Shown one piece after another: positions 23,193 through 32,324 of a stretch of DNA of 40,251 nt. The DNA comes from an uncultured Campylobacterota bacterium (GTDB lineage Bacteria > Campylobacterota > Campylobacteria > Campylobacterales > Arcobacteraceae): contig CAIJNA010000163.1 in assembly GCA_903821805.1 (NCBI GenBank), forward strand, positions 1 through 40,251, written 5' to 3'. Made by a program: the position numbers and the translations under genes. The notes beneath the pieces were generated by a model. The model was given only the letters and a program-made list of their open reading frames with translations. It had not been told where the DNA came from and ran no database searches. How positions within the stretch are numbered: the stretch's first letter is position 1; each line of letters starts with the position of its first letter.

Positions 23193-25447
23193 GCGAAAAA
23201 ATAGAACACAGAGGAAAACCAATAAGTATTACAATTGATGGTAAAGTTTGTGATGGAGTTTATGGTGAAACAATCTTACAAATAGCCAGAAAAAACGATA
23301 TCTATATCCCAACAATGTGTTATTTACCAAAAGTTTCTCCGATTGCAAGCTGTAGAATGTGTGCAGTTAAAGTTGTAGGGGTTGATGGCAATATTTTAAG
23401 TTGTCAAGAAAAAGCTGTAAATGGCGCGGTTGTTACAACTAATAATGATGAATTAACTCATCACAGAACAAATATTATGAAGTTATATGATGTTAATCAT
23501 CCTTTGCAATGTGGTGTTTGTGATAAAAGTGGTGAGTGTGATTTACAAAATAAAACATTAGAATTTAAAGTAGATAGTCAAGAGTTTGCAATTAGAGACT
23601 TGAACCGTAAACAAAAAAAATGGGGCGTTTTGGGATACGATCCAAGTCTTTGTATTATGTGTGAAAAATGTGTACATACTTGCAATGAGATAATAGGAAC
23701 AGCAGCACTTTATATAAAACCAGGTGGGTATAAATCTACAATTGATATTAAAATGAGCAGATGTGAACAATGCGGAGATTGTATATCCGTATGCCCTGTT
23801 GGAGCATTGGTTTCAAATCCGTATAAATATACATCAAATGCATGGGAAAGCACCCAGATTCCAGCAACATGTAGCCATTGCAGTAGCGCATGCGCTCTAA
23901 TTTATGATGTGAAAAATAATGAAAAAATCATGAGAGTAAAAAATGATTTTGAATTTTCTTCACTTTGTGGAGCTGGAAGATTTGGATTTGAATATGAAAA
24001 TAAAAACACAAATAAATCAAAAGAAGAGTTTGAAACAGCACTTAATGCAATAAAAACTTGTGAAACAATTAGATTTAATTCTTACATTACCAATGAAGAA
24101 GCAATGATTTTGCAAACATTGAAAGAAAAATTAGGAATAAAGCTTGTCAATGAAGATGCTTATAATTATCAATCATTCCTAAGAACGTATGCTTTGGCAG
24201 CAGGAACGAATCTTTATAGTGCAAGCAACAGAACTATTCAAAATAGTGATGCCATTATCATGATTGGTACAAGAATAAGCAGGGATAATCCTGTTGTGAA
24301 ATATAGTGTAAATATAGCAACAAAGAAAAAAAGAGCTGAATTTATATATATGCATCCGATTGATGATATAGCTTTAGCCAATAAATATACACAATTTGTT
24401 AAATATGAGGTTGGCAGTGAAGAGGCTGTTTTGGCAATGCTTTGTAAATATTTTGTATTAAATGCGCCACAAGAAATAACTTCATTTATAGATGATCTTG
24501 ATATTGGGTATTTAAGCGGTGAGTCAAGTGTTGGCGAAGAGGAAATTGAAGCCATTAAAACTAGATTTATTAGAAGAAAAGAAAAATCAATAATTATTGG
24601 AAGTGATATTTATGGTCACCCAAATGCTACGAATATTGCGAAAATGGTTGCAATTCTTGAGCAGTATGGAAACTTTAAAGTTCTTTTAATTCCAACATTT
24701 ACAAATACTTTAGGTGTTAGTTTAATATGTGATCTTGATAAGGTTGCAACTGGAAAAGTTCTTGGATACAACGAACTAGGAGATTTTACGTTTTCAAATG
24801 ATGGTAATGGTGATTTTAATATACCAGCATTAAATCAACAAGAAGGTACTTTTACTTCTTTGGACATGCAGGTCGTAAATACAAATGCAGCTTTACCATT
24901 TGATGGACCTTGCCTAAATAATTTTGCAAATGAAATTTTAGACATACATCAAAAACATACTATAAATTATACTAGTTTATTGGGCTTAATTAAAGAATTC
25001 AAGCCTATTGCATTTGATGATTTTAAAAATGGATTTGACAAGTACGGTAATGATTTAAGAGGTTACGAATTGAATAGATTTAATACAACAACTTCAAATC
25101 AATTACCAGATGATATAACACCTCTTGATACGTTTAATGGAAGTGTTATCTATAGATGTGAGCCGCTTCATCAATTCAATAAAGCAACTGGAAAATCGCT
25201 ACTTCTTCAGTCTGATACACACTTAAGAGGAAGCGCTTCTTTTGCAACTGCTGCAAAGATTAAAGCTGGTGATAAAGTAAATATAATTTACGGAAATCAA
25301 ATAAAAACAAAAATGTTTAAAATAGATACAACAATAAAAGGTACTGTTGCACTTTATCCTACGTTTGACGATGGATTAAGTGATGATTTGATACCTTTGG
25401 GATATAGATTTAAAAGAGTAAAAATAGAAAAGGTTGCTGAATTATGA
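23189..25447 (+). CDS. nuoG: NADH-quinone oxidoreductase subunit G, first copy (N7 ligands intact)
   Basis: This 752-residue iron-sulfur subunit has an N-terminal [2Fe-2S] domain, the His-ligated motif HPLQCGVCDKSGEC (cluster N5), and two ferredoxin-like motifs (CIMCEKC, CEQCGDC). CSHCSSAC (C228, C231, C235) with C260 are the four ligands expected for cluster N7. The C-terminal region is a reduced molybdopterin-oxidoreductase-like domain with no cofactor motif that I can see. I use ATG 23189 (MSEKIEHRG), which overlaps the previous stop. The in-frame ATG at 23153 would add 12 unrelated residues. The next gene is a second NuoG. The stop overlaps that start by 4 bases. Confidence 0.92.
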   Translation: MSEKIEHRGKPISITIDGKVCDGVYGETILQIARKNDIYIPTMCYLPKVSPIASCRMCAVKVVGVDGNILSCQEKAVNGAVVTTNNDELTHHRTNIMKLYDVNHPLQCGVCDKSGECDLQNKTLEFKVDSQEFAIRDLNRKQKKWGVLGYDPSLCIMCEKCVHTCNEIIGTAALYIKPGGYKSTIDIKMSRCEQCGDCISVCPVGALVSNPYKYTSNAWESTQIPATCSHCSSACALIYDVKNNEKIMRVKNDFEFSSLCGAGRFGFEYENKNTNKSKEEFETALNAIKTCETIRFNSYITNEEAMILQTLKEKLGIKLVNEDAYNYQSFLRTYALAAGTNLYSASNRTIQNSDAIIMIGTRISRDNPVVKYSVNIATKKKRAEFIYMHPIDDIALANKYTQFVKYEVGSEEAVLAMLCKYFVLNAPQEITSFIDDLDIGYLSGESSVGEEEIEAIKTRFIRRKEKSIIIGSDIYGHPNATNIAKMVAILEQYGNFKVLLIPTFTNTLGVSLICDLDKVATGKVLGYNELGDFTFSNDGNGDFNIPALNQQEGTFTSLDMQVVNTNAALPFDGPCLNNFANEILDIHQKHTINYTSLLGLIKEFKPIAFDDFKNGFDKYGNDLRGYELNRFNTTTSNQLPDDITPLDTFNGSVIYRCEPLHQFNKATGKSLLLQSDTHLRGSASFATAAKIKAGDKVNIIYGNQIKTKMFKIDTTIKGTVALYPTFDDGLSDDLIPLGYRFKRVKIEKVAEL

Positions 25448-27885
25448 GTGATTTGATTACTGTAAAAATTGACGGCAAAGACTGTCAAGCTAAAGATGGA
25501 GAATATGTATTAAATGTTGCACGAGCAAATGACATATTTATACCTGCAATTTGCTATCTAACAAGATGCTCGCCAACTTTAGCATGTAGATTATGCCTTG
25601 TGGAATCAGGTGGAAAACAAATTTACGCATGTAACGCTAAAGTAAAAGATGGCATGGAAGTTACAACATCTACTGAAAATATTGAAGTTGAAAGACGAGC
25701 AATTATGGAAGTTTATGATGTAAATCATCCTTTGCAATGTGGTGTTTGTGATCAAAGTGGAGAGTGTGAACTTCAAAACTATACACTTTATATGGGTGTT
25801 GATAAACAAAACTATGCAGTAAAAGATGTTTTAAGAGATACTAAAGATTGGGGTGTTATGAGTTATGACCCGGGTCTTTGTATTGTTTGTGAAAAATGTG
25901 TAACAGTTTGCAAAGATATGATTGGTTCAAATGCATTGAGTACAACTGCTAGAGGTAGTGAAGCTCTTGATAAAAGTTATAAAGACAACATGCCTAAAGA
26001 TGCTTATTCAATGTGGAATAAACTAAATAAAAATCTTATTAGTTTTGACGATGAAAGTTGTATTGATTGTGGTGAATGTATTGCTGTATGTCCAGTTGGA
26101 GCCCTTGTAAGTACAGATTTTAAATACACCACAAATGCATGGGAGCTTGTAAAGGTTCCAGCTGCAAATCCTTTCAGTTCTGATTGTTCATTACTTTATT
26201 ATGAAGTAAAACATAAAAGCATCAAAGATGAAACAAATAAAATCTATAGAGTTACAAATGATTCTCACTATACAAGCTTAAGTGGTGCGGCTAGATTTGG
26301 ATTTGATTATTCAAATGAAGTTGCATCAAAAGATGAGCATGCCTTTAAACAAACTATAGAAGCATTTAAAAGCAGCCAAACAATAATTTTTAATAGTTTT
26401 ATTACAAATGAAGAAGCTTTTATATTGCAAAAAATGAAAAATGAATTAGGATTTAAACTTGTCAATAATGATGCATTTGCATACAAAAGATTCCTATCTA
26501 ATTTCTCTTCAGTATCAGGAAGTACTCTTTATAGTGGAGATTTAAATAAAGTTCATAATAGTAATTTTGTTGTTTCTGTAGGTAGTTATTTCAAATCGGA
26601 TGCACCATCTGTTAGATATGCATTTAATAATTCAATTTCTTTAAATAAAGGTGCTGGACTCTATTTTCATCCACTTGGTGATAGTACTGTTGAAGGATTT
26701 GGCAAAAAAGGAAAAACAATCGAGACAATTTTCCATGCGCCACTATCTGAAGAAGCAATTTTATATCTTATTCTTGATGTATTTGGAAGAAATCTCCCAA
26801 GTGAAATCTCTTCGTATTTAAGTAGTTTAAAATTACAAAAAACAAGAACAATTACAGAGTTAATAAAAGAACAAGTTACTGAAATGGTAAAAGATGAAGA
26901 AACTGGAGAAGAAAAAGAAATAACAAAAGAGGTTTCAAAAAAAGTATCAAAAGAAGAAACTTATTCATCTACTAAATTACTAGAGATGATAGGTTCTGAT
27001 GATACTTTGCTTGAAACAATATCTGCAATGCTTGAGAAAAAAGATACTTTTACATTGATTGTAGGTGAGGATCTGTATCAACATGAAAAAGCAGAAAATT
27101 TAGCAAAATTGTGTGGATTAATTGAAAAATATACATCTTTTGATGTTGTTATTATTCCTAGCTCAACAAATACTTTGGGAGTTAGTTTACTTTGTGATTT
27201 AGATGAAGCTCCAATCGGAAAAACTATTGGTTATAATATGAAAGCTGATTTTGAAATTAGTGCACTTGGTGATGGAATGCTTGATATGCCTACGCTAAAT
27301 CAGCAAGAAGGAACTTTTGTAACAATTAACAAAAGAGTTGTGCCTACAAATGCAGCAATCAAATATCACGGTTACGAATTAAATGATATTGCAAATGAAC
27401 TTTTAGCTAAAAAAACAAAATATACTGTCGACCATACTTCTAATTTATTAAATAAAATTGCATTTGAAAATCTTGAAAATCATTTTACGAACTCAATGGA
27501 TGAAAGAAGAGGATATTTATTAGATGCACAAAGTATAGCTTCAAATGATATGGTTGAAAATGCAAGTGAATTGAAAATGGAAGGAACTATTATTTATAAT
27601 GCTAATCCTATAAATCAATTCAATGAATTTACAAGCAAAGCAAAACAGTTACAACAAGAGATAACAGCATTATATGTTTCTAGTGAGTATTTAACTAAAC
27701 TTGAATTAAATAATGGAGATTTGGTAAACATATCAACTTCAAATGGATCAGTTCAGCTTCCAGTAATGATTGATAATCAACTTGTTGGTGAAATTTCTTA
27801 TGTTCCAACATTTGAAAAAAATAGCGAAACTAAAAACTTATTTGCAAATTATAGATTTATAAACGCAAATTTAACAAAGGTGTAA
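25444..27885 (+). CDS. nuoG: NADH-quinone oxidoreductase subunit G, second copy (N7 lost)
   Basis: This 813-residue paralogue of the preceding gene keeps the [2Fe-2S] cysteines, HPLQCGVCDQSGEC (N5) and two ferredoxin motifs (CIVCEKC, CIDCGEC). At the N7 site the aligned cysteines are Asn, Ser and Ser, with one stray Cys248, and the fourth ligand is Ser (LSGAARFG). A highly charged insertion of about 40 residues lies around residues 469–510 (KDEETGEEKEITKEVSKK). The C-terminal domain shares NTLGVSLLCDLDEAP and LNQQEGTF with the first copy. It may replace it, sit beside it, or serve a different donor. nuoH starts 3 bases after its stop. Confidence 0.9.
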   Translation: MSDLITVKIDGKDCQAKDGEYVLNVARANDIFIPAICYLTRCSPTLACRLCLVESGGKQIYACNAKVKDGMEVTTSTENIEVERRAIMEVYDVNHPLQCGVCDQSGECELQNYTLYMGVDKQNYAVKDVLRDTKDWGVMSYDPGLCIVCEKCVTVCKDMIGSNALSTTARGSEALDKSYKDNMPKDAYSMWNKLNKNLISFDDESCIDCGECIAVCPVGALVSTDFKYTTNAWELVKVPAANPFSSDCSLLYYEVKHKSIKDETNKIYRVTNDSHYTSLSGAARFGFDYSNEVASKDEHAFKQTIEAFKSSQTIIFNSFITNEEAFILQKMKNELGFKLVNNDAFAYKRFLSNFSSVSGSTLYSGDLNKVHNSNFVVSVGSYFKSDAPSVRYAFNNSISLNKGAGLYFHPLGDSTVEGFGKKGKTIETIFHAPLSEEAILYLILDVFGRNLPSEISSYLSSLKLQKTRTITELIKEQVTEMVKDEETGEEKEITKEVSKKVSKEETYSSTKLLEMIGSDDTLLETISAMLEKKDTFTLIVGEDLYQHEKAENLAKLCGLIEKYTSFDVVIIPSSTNTLGVSLLCDLDEAPIGKTIGYNMKADFEISALGDGMLDMPTLNQQEGTFVTINKRVVPTNAAIKYHGYELNDIANELLAKKTKYTVDHTSNLLNKIAFENLENHFTNSMDERRGYLLDAQSIASNDMVENASELKMEGTIIYNANPINQFNEFTSKAKQLQQEITALYVSSEYLTKLELNNGDLVNISTSNGSVQLPVMIDNQLVGEISYVPTFEKNSETKNLFANYRFINANLTKV

Positions 27886-27888
27886 AAG

Positions 27889-28851
27889 ATGGATAATGAT
27901 ATATTAATGACTATTTTAAAAGTTGTTGTAGTTCTTTTAGTATTTTCTGCTCTAGCAGGTTTTACGACTTATATTGAAAGAAAAGTTTTAGCATTTATGC
28001 AAAGACGACTTGGGCCTGTTCATGTTGGTCCGTTTGGTTTATTACAAATCGCAGCTGATGGTATTAAGCTATTTACAAAAGAAGATTTCGTTCCGCAAAA
28101 TGCAAATAGAATTATATTTATGGTTGCTCCTATTATAACAGCTGCAACAGCTTTTATAGCTATGAGTGCTGTTCCTTTTATTCCAGGAGTTATTATTTCT
28201 GATGTAAATGTTGGGATACTATTTGTTCTTGGTGTAATGGCAACAGGACTTTACGGACCACTTTTAGCAGGTATGGCCCAAGCAAACAAATGGGGACTTT
28301 TGGGTGGCGCTAGAACAGCTATTCAACTTTTATCATATGAGGTTGTAACTGGTCTTTCTATCCTTGCACCTATTATGATGATTGGTAGTTTGAGCTTGAT
28401 TGATATTAATAATTATCAAGCTGGAGGCATTCAAAATTGGTTAATTTGGACACAACCTATTGCATTTTTCTTATTTTTGATTGCTGGATTTGCAGAAACA
28501 AATAGAACTCCTTTTGACCTTTTAGAGCATGAAGCTGAAGTTGTTAGTGGATACGCAACTGAATATTCAGGAATGAGATGGGGTATGTTCTTTATTGGTG
28601 AATATGCAAACTTATTTACTATTTCATTCTTGGTTGCATTAATTTTCCTTGGAGGGTTTAATGATTTAGGATTCATTCCTGGGGCAATTGCAATTCTCTT
28701 GAAAGTAATGTTTTTAATTTTTGTATTCCTTTGGACAAGAGCTTCTTGGCCTCACGTAAGACCTGATCAATTGATGTGGCTTTGCTGGAAAGTATTAATG
28801 CCAATTGGATTATTAAACATAGTAATCACTGGCATAGTGATGATGGTATAA
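27889..28851 (+). CDS. nuoH: NADH-quinone oxidoreductase subunit H
   Basis: This 320-residue protein has eight predicted membrane helices and is the heel subunit of complex I near the quinone tunnel. YIERKVLAFMQRRLGPVHVGP is at about residues 28–48, and the acidic block AETNRTPFDLLEHEAEVVSGY is at about 202–222. Both are hallmarks. The length is normal. It begins the membrane part of the operon and has no unusual feature. Confidence 0.97.
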   Translation: MDNDILMTILKVVVVLLVFSALAGFTTYIERKVLAFMQRRLGPVHVGPFGLLQIAADGIKLFTKEDFVPQNANRIIFMVAPIITAATAFIAMSAVPFIPGVIISDVNVGILFVLGVMATGLYGPLLAGMAQANKWGLLGGARTAIQLLSYEVVTGLSILAPIMMIGSLSLIDINNYQAGGIQNWLIWTQPIAFFLFLIAGFAETNRTPFDLLEHEAEVVSGYATEYSGMRWGMFFIGEYANLFTISFLVALIFLGGFNDLGFIPGAIAILLKVMFLIFVFLWTRASWPHVRPDQLMWLCWKVLMPIGLLNIVITGIVMMV

Positions 28852-28861
28852 GGATAATAGT

Positions 28862-29497
28862 ATGAGTTATGAAGATTTAAAAAAACATACAAACGAAAGA
28901 AGCACTGGAACCAATGGTTACGTGCAGGTGGAAATTGAAGAATATCCAAAAACAGGATGGGAAGCTTTTAAACAAGCAATGGGAAGAACATTAAGTATGG
29001 AATTGTTTAAAGGCCTTGGTATTACATTTAAAATAATGAACCAAGCATTATTTAAAAACCAAATGCATACAGTTCAATATCCAATTGAACAAATGCCAAT
29101 TAGCCCAAGATATAGAGCCGTTCATAAACTTTTAGGACTTCTAGAGAGTGGAAATAATAGATGTATCGGATGTGGACTTTGTGAAAAAATTTGTATTTCA
29201 AACTGTATCAGAATGGAAACAAAAATTGATGAAAAATCTAGAAAAGAAGTTATGGAATATTCTATCAATCTTGGAAGATGTATTTTCTGTGGATATTGTG
29301 CTGAGGTTTGTCCTGAGCTTGCGATTGTTCATGGCGGAAGATATGAGAATGCAAGTGAGCAAAGAGCACACTTTGTATTAAAAGATGACTTGCTTACGCC
29401 ATTTGATGCTATTGCACAACAAATTGAATACGATGGATTTGGTGCAATTAGTCCAGATGCTGATCAAAAAATCAAAAAAACACCATTAGCGTATTAA
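28862..29497 (+). CDS. nuoI: NADH-quinone oxidoreductase subunit I
   Basis: This 211-residue TYKY-type subunit carries two [4Fe-4S] clusters (N6a, N6b). The motifs are CIGCGLCEKICISNC (from about residue 101) and CIFCGYCAEVCPE (from about 140). All eight cysteines are present. The N-terminal 95 residues include an amphipathic segment likely to lie on the membrane. It links the NuoG subunit with NuoB. The electron path downstream of NuoG therefore looks complete. Confidence 0.97.
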   Translation: MSYEDLKKHTNERSTGTNGYVQVEIEEYPKTGWEAFKQAMGRTLSMELFKGLGITFKIMNQALFKNQMHTVQYPIEQMPISPRYRAVHKLLGLLESGNNRCIGCGLCEKICISNCIRMETKIDEKSRKEVMEYSINLGRCIFCGYCAEVCPELAIVHGGRYENASEQRAHFVLKDDLLTPFDAIAQQIEYDGFGAISPDADQKIKKTPLAY

Positions 29498-29506
29498 GGA
29501 AAAATA

Positions 29507-30079
29507 ATGTTTGAAGTAGTAGCTTTTTATCTCTTTGCGGTTTTAACAATCGCAATGTTTACAATTACAGTTGTGACTAAGAATGCACTTTATGCCCTTA
29601 GTTCTTTGGCTGCAGGTATGATTTTCATATCAGCATTTTTCTTTTTATTAAATGCAGACTTTTTAGGGGTGGTTCAAATAGTTGTTTATACGGGAGCTGT
29701 TATGGCTCTTTATGCATTTGGTATGATGTTTTTTGATTCAATTAGTGATGTTGAAGAAAAAATTTCAAATCCGAGGCTCGCATTTTTCTTAACAGGGATT
29801 GTTGCTCTTTTGGTTGTGCTTATTTTATTGGCACCAATCGTAAGTTCAAATATTATTGCTTCATACCCAATTCACAATGAGTATAGCAACACAGCTGATG
29901 TAGGACTTATATTATTTACGAAATTTTTAGTTCCTTTTGAAGTTGCAGCAGTTATGCTACTTGTTGCAATGATTGGCGGAATTATTTTAGCTGGTAAAAA
30001 AATGGATACGGATGCAAGTTCTTTGGAAGCAGAGCAAGATCATCACCATTGCGACTTTAATACAAAGGATATCAAATGA
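29507..30079 (+). CDS. nuoJ: NADH-quinone oxidoreductase subunit J
   Basis: This 190-residue protein has five predicted membrane helices. LGVVQIVVYTGAVMALYAFG near residues 53–72 is the conserved NuoJ segment that contains the pi-bulge region. The C-terminal tail is soluble and contains a small histidine cluster (DHHHCD), which is unusual but short. The stop overlaps the nuoK start by 4 bases. Confidence 0.95.
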   Translation: MFEVVAFYLFAVLTIAMFTITVVTKNALYALSSLAAGMIFISAFFFLLNADFLGVVQIVVYTGAVMALYAFGMMFFDSISDVEEKISNPRLAFFLTGIVALLVVLILLAPIVSSNIIASYPIHNEYSNTADVGLILFTKFLVPFEVAAVMLLVAMIGGIILAGKKMDTDASSLEAEQDHHHCDFNTKDIK

Positions 30080-30381
30080 TGGTAGCTTTAAATGATTATT
30101 TAATACTCAGTACAATAATTTTTATGATTGGGTTATTTGGAGTAGTAAAAAGAAAAAACCTATTAATGTTGTTTTTTTCTACAGAAATTATGCTTAATGC
30201 AGTAAATATTGGTTTTGTAGCAATTGGAAAATTCCATCAAGATTTAAGTGGACAAATGTTCGCGTTCTTTATTATTGCTATAGCTGCAAGTGAAGTTGCA
30301 ATAGGACTTGGACTGCTTATTTTATGGTTTAAGAGAAAAAATACAATCGATCTAGATTCGCTACAACAAATGAGAGGTTAG
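30076..30381 (+). CDS. nuoK: NADH-quinone oxidoreductase subunit K
   Basis: This 101-residue protein has three membrane helices. The proton-path glutamates lie in STEIMLNAVNIGF and AASEVAIGLG. There are two tandem ATGs, at 30076 and 30079. The first has the better spacing from AAAGGA. The stop is followed 2 bases later by nuoL. Confidence 0.96.
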   Translation: MMVALNDYLILSTIIFMIGLFGVVKRKNLLMLFFSTEIMLNAVNIGFVAIGKFHQDLSGQMFAFFIIAIAASEVAIGLGLLILWFKRKNTIDLDSLQQMRG

Positions 30382-30383
30382 GA

Positions 30384-32315
30384 ATGGAAAATTATTTATA
30401 TTTAGCATTATTTGCTCCACTTGTTGGGGCACTATTTGCAACATTATTTTCAAATAGTAAAAAAGCACAAATTGTAGGAATAATAACATCATTATTATTG
30501 GCAACATCAATGGTTGCTTCACTTATACTGCTTGCACATGTTTACACAACTGAGCAAATTATTCATGTAAATATGATGGATTGGATATCAATTGGACATG
30601 TTTATATTCCGTTCGGTTTTATAGTTGATCAGGTTAGCGTAACTATGATGGTTGTAGTTACTATAGTTTCAACAATGGTTCATATTCATTCAAATGGATA
30701 TATGGATCATGATAAATCATTTAATAGATTTTTTGCATGGCTATCTGCATTCGTTTTCTCTATGTTAATACTTGTTATGAGTGATAACTTTGCCGGATTA
30801 TTTATAGGTTGGGAAGGTGTTGGTCTTTGCTCTTGGGGATTAATTGGTTTCTGGTACCATAAGGAAGATATTGCTCATAGTAAAGATCTTACGAAATCTC
30901 CATTTTCAACATTGTCACCATATTCTGCAGTTTCACCTTCATGGGCAGCTAATGAAGCATTTATAATGAATAGAGTTGCGGATCTTGGAATGCTAATCGG
31001 AATGTTCTTAATCTTCTGGAATCTTGGAACTTTACAATATGATGAAGTTTTTGCAAACATTGGTATGCTTAGTCATGAATTAGTTGTTGCTATCGCTATA
31101 TTCTTATTTATAGGTGCAATGGGAAAATCAGCTCAATTTCCTTTTAATACTTGGCTTGCAAATGCAATGGAAGGACCAACTCCAGTTTCTGCACTTATTC
31201 ACGCAGCAACAATGGTTACAGCTGGGGTTTACTTGGTTGTTAGAGCAAATGAAATATTTACTATTGTTCCTGAAGTTGGTTATTTCATAGCTGGACTTGG
31301 AGCATTTGTAGCCATAGGGGCTGCTTCAATGGCATTGGTTGCAACAAATATGAAGAAAATTATTGCATACTCAACATTATCTCAACTTGGATATATGTTT
31401 GTAGCAGCTGGACTTGGAGCTTATTGGGTTGCGTTATTTCACCTTGCTACTCATGCATTCTTTAAATCAGTATTATTCTTAGGTGCAGGAAATGTAATGC
31501 ATGCAATGAATGATGAAATTAATATTAAAAATATGGGTGGACTTAGAAAGCATATGCCATACACAGCATTAATTATGACAGTTGCATCTCTTGCTTTAGC
31601 TGGTATTTTCCCATTGGCAGGATTCTTTTCAAAAGATATGATACTAGAGTCAGCTTTTGCAAATGAAGCTTACATATTATGGACTGTTTTATGGATAACA
31701 GCTGGTTTGACAGCATTTTATTCATTTAGACTTGTGATGTATGTATTTTATGGAAAAGAGAATTACCATAATTTGGGTTATCACCCACATGAGAGTTATG
31801 GTTATGTTATAGCAGCTATGACTCCATTAGCTATTTTAGCAGTTATTGCTGGATGGTTTGAAGAAGAATTTGTTGAATTTATTACTATGTCTCTTCCAGT
31901 TTGGGAAGGTCACCTTGAGCATAATACACATTATATGCTTATTGGAGTTACTAGTGCTATAGCAATTATTGGTGTAGCATTTGCAGTGTTTAAATATCTA
32001 AAAAATGGAACATATTTTAGTTCAAGTATGCATAAAAGATTTTGCTATAAAGTTCTTGCAAATCAATATTATCTTCCTCATTTGTGGGAAAAAGTAGTTG
32101 TTAAGCCTTATTACAAATTGTCTGTGTATTGCTGGAAAAAAGTTGACATGAAAATTATTGATGCAATAGTAGATGGTATTGCAAAAATTATTTATACAGG
32201 TGGAGCAGAAGGTAGAGCAATTCAAACAGGAAATCTATCTAGTGCATTAAAATTAATGGTTGGAGGAGTATTTATTTTACTGACTCTCATATTATTTTTT
32301 GGTTTAACAAAGTAA
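30384..32315 (+). CDS. nuoL: NADH-quinone oxidoreductase subunit L
   Basis: This 643-residue antiporter-like proton pump has about 16 membrane helices and the long lateral helix at the C-terminus. The conserved GWEGVGLCSWGLIGFWY is near residues 143–159, and the AMEGPTPVSALIHAATMVTAG block is near 262–282. Then comes KKIIAYSTLSQLGYM, which contains the key Lys and Ser/Thr positions. The length matches the family. nuoM starts 9 bases after the stop. Confidence 0.97.
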   Translation: MENYLYLALFAPLVGALFATLFSNSKKAQIVGIITSLLLATSMVASLILLAHVYTTEQIIHVNMMDWISIGHVYIPFGFIVDQVSVTMMVVVTIVSTMVHIHSNGYMDHDKSFNRFFAWLSAFVFSMLILVMSDNFAGLFIGWEGVGLCSWGLIGFWYHKEDIAHSKDLTKSPFSTLSPYSAVSPSWAANEAFIMNRVADLGMLIGMFLIFWNLGTLQYDEVFANIGMLSHELVVAIAIFLFIGAMGKSAQFPFNTWLANAMEGPTPVSALIHAATMVTAGVYLVVRANEIFTIVPEVGYFIAGLGAFVAIGAASMALVATNMKKIIAYSTLSQLGYMFVAAGLGAYWVALFHLATHAFFKSVLFLGAGNVMHAMNDEINIKNMGGLRKHMPYTALIMTVASLALAGIFPLAGFFSKDMILESAFANEAYILWTVLWITAGLTAFYSFRLVMYVFYGKENYHNLGYHPHESYGYVIAAMTPLAILAVIAGWFEEEFVEFITMSLPVWEGHLEHNTHYMLIGVTSAIAIIGVAFAVFKYLKNGTYFSSSMHKRFCYKVLANQYYLPHLWEKVVVKPYYKLSVYCWKKVDMKIIDAIVDGIAKIIYTGGAEGRAIQTGNLSSALKLMVGGVFILLTLILFFGLTK

Positions 32316-32324
32316 GGGGAATAG

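Noticed and set aside
23189..27885. Second nuoG as a split or frameshifted duplicate
   Set aside because: Both frames are full length, with their own starts, intact core motifs and distinct sequences, so they are two real genes.
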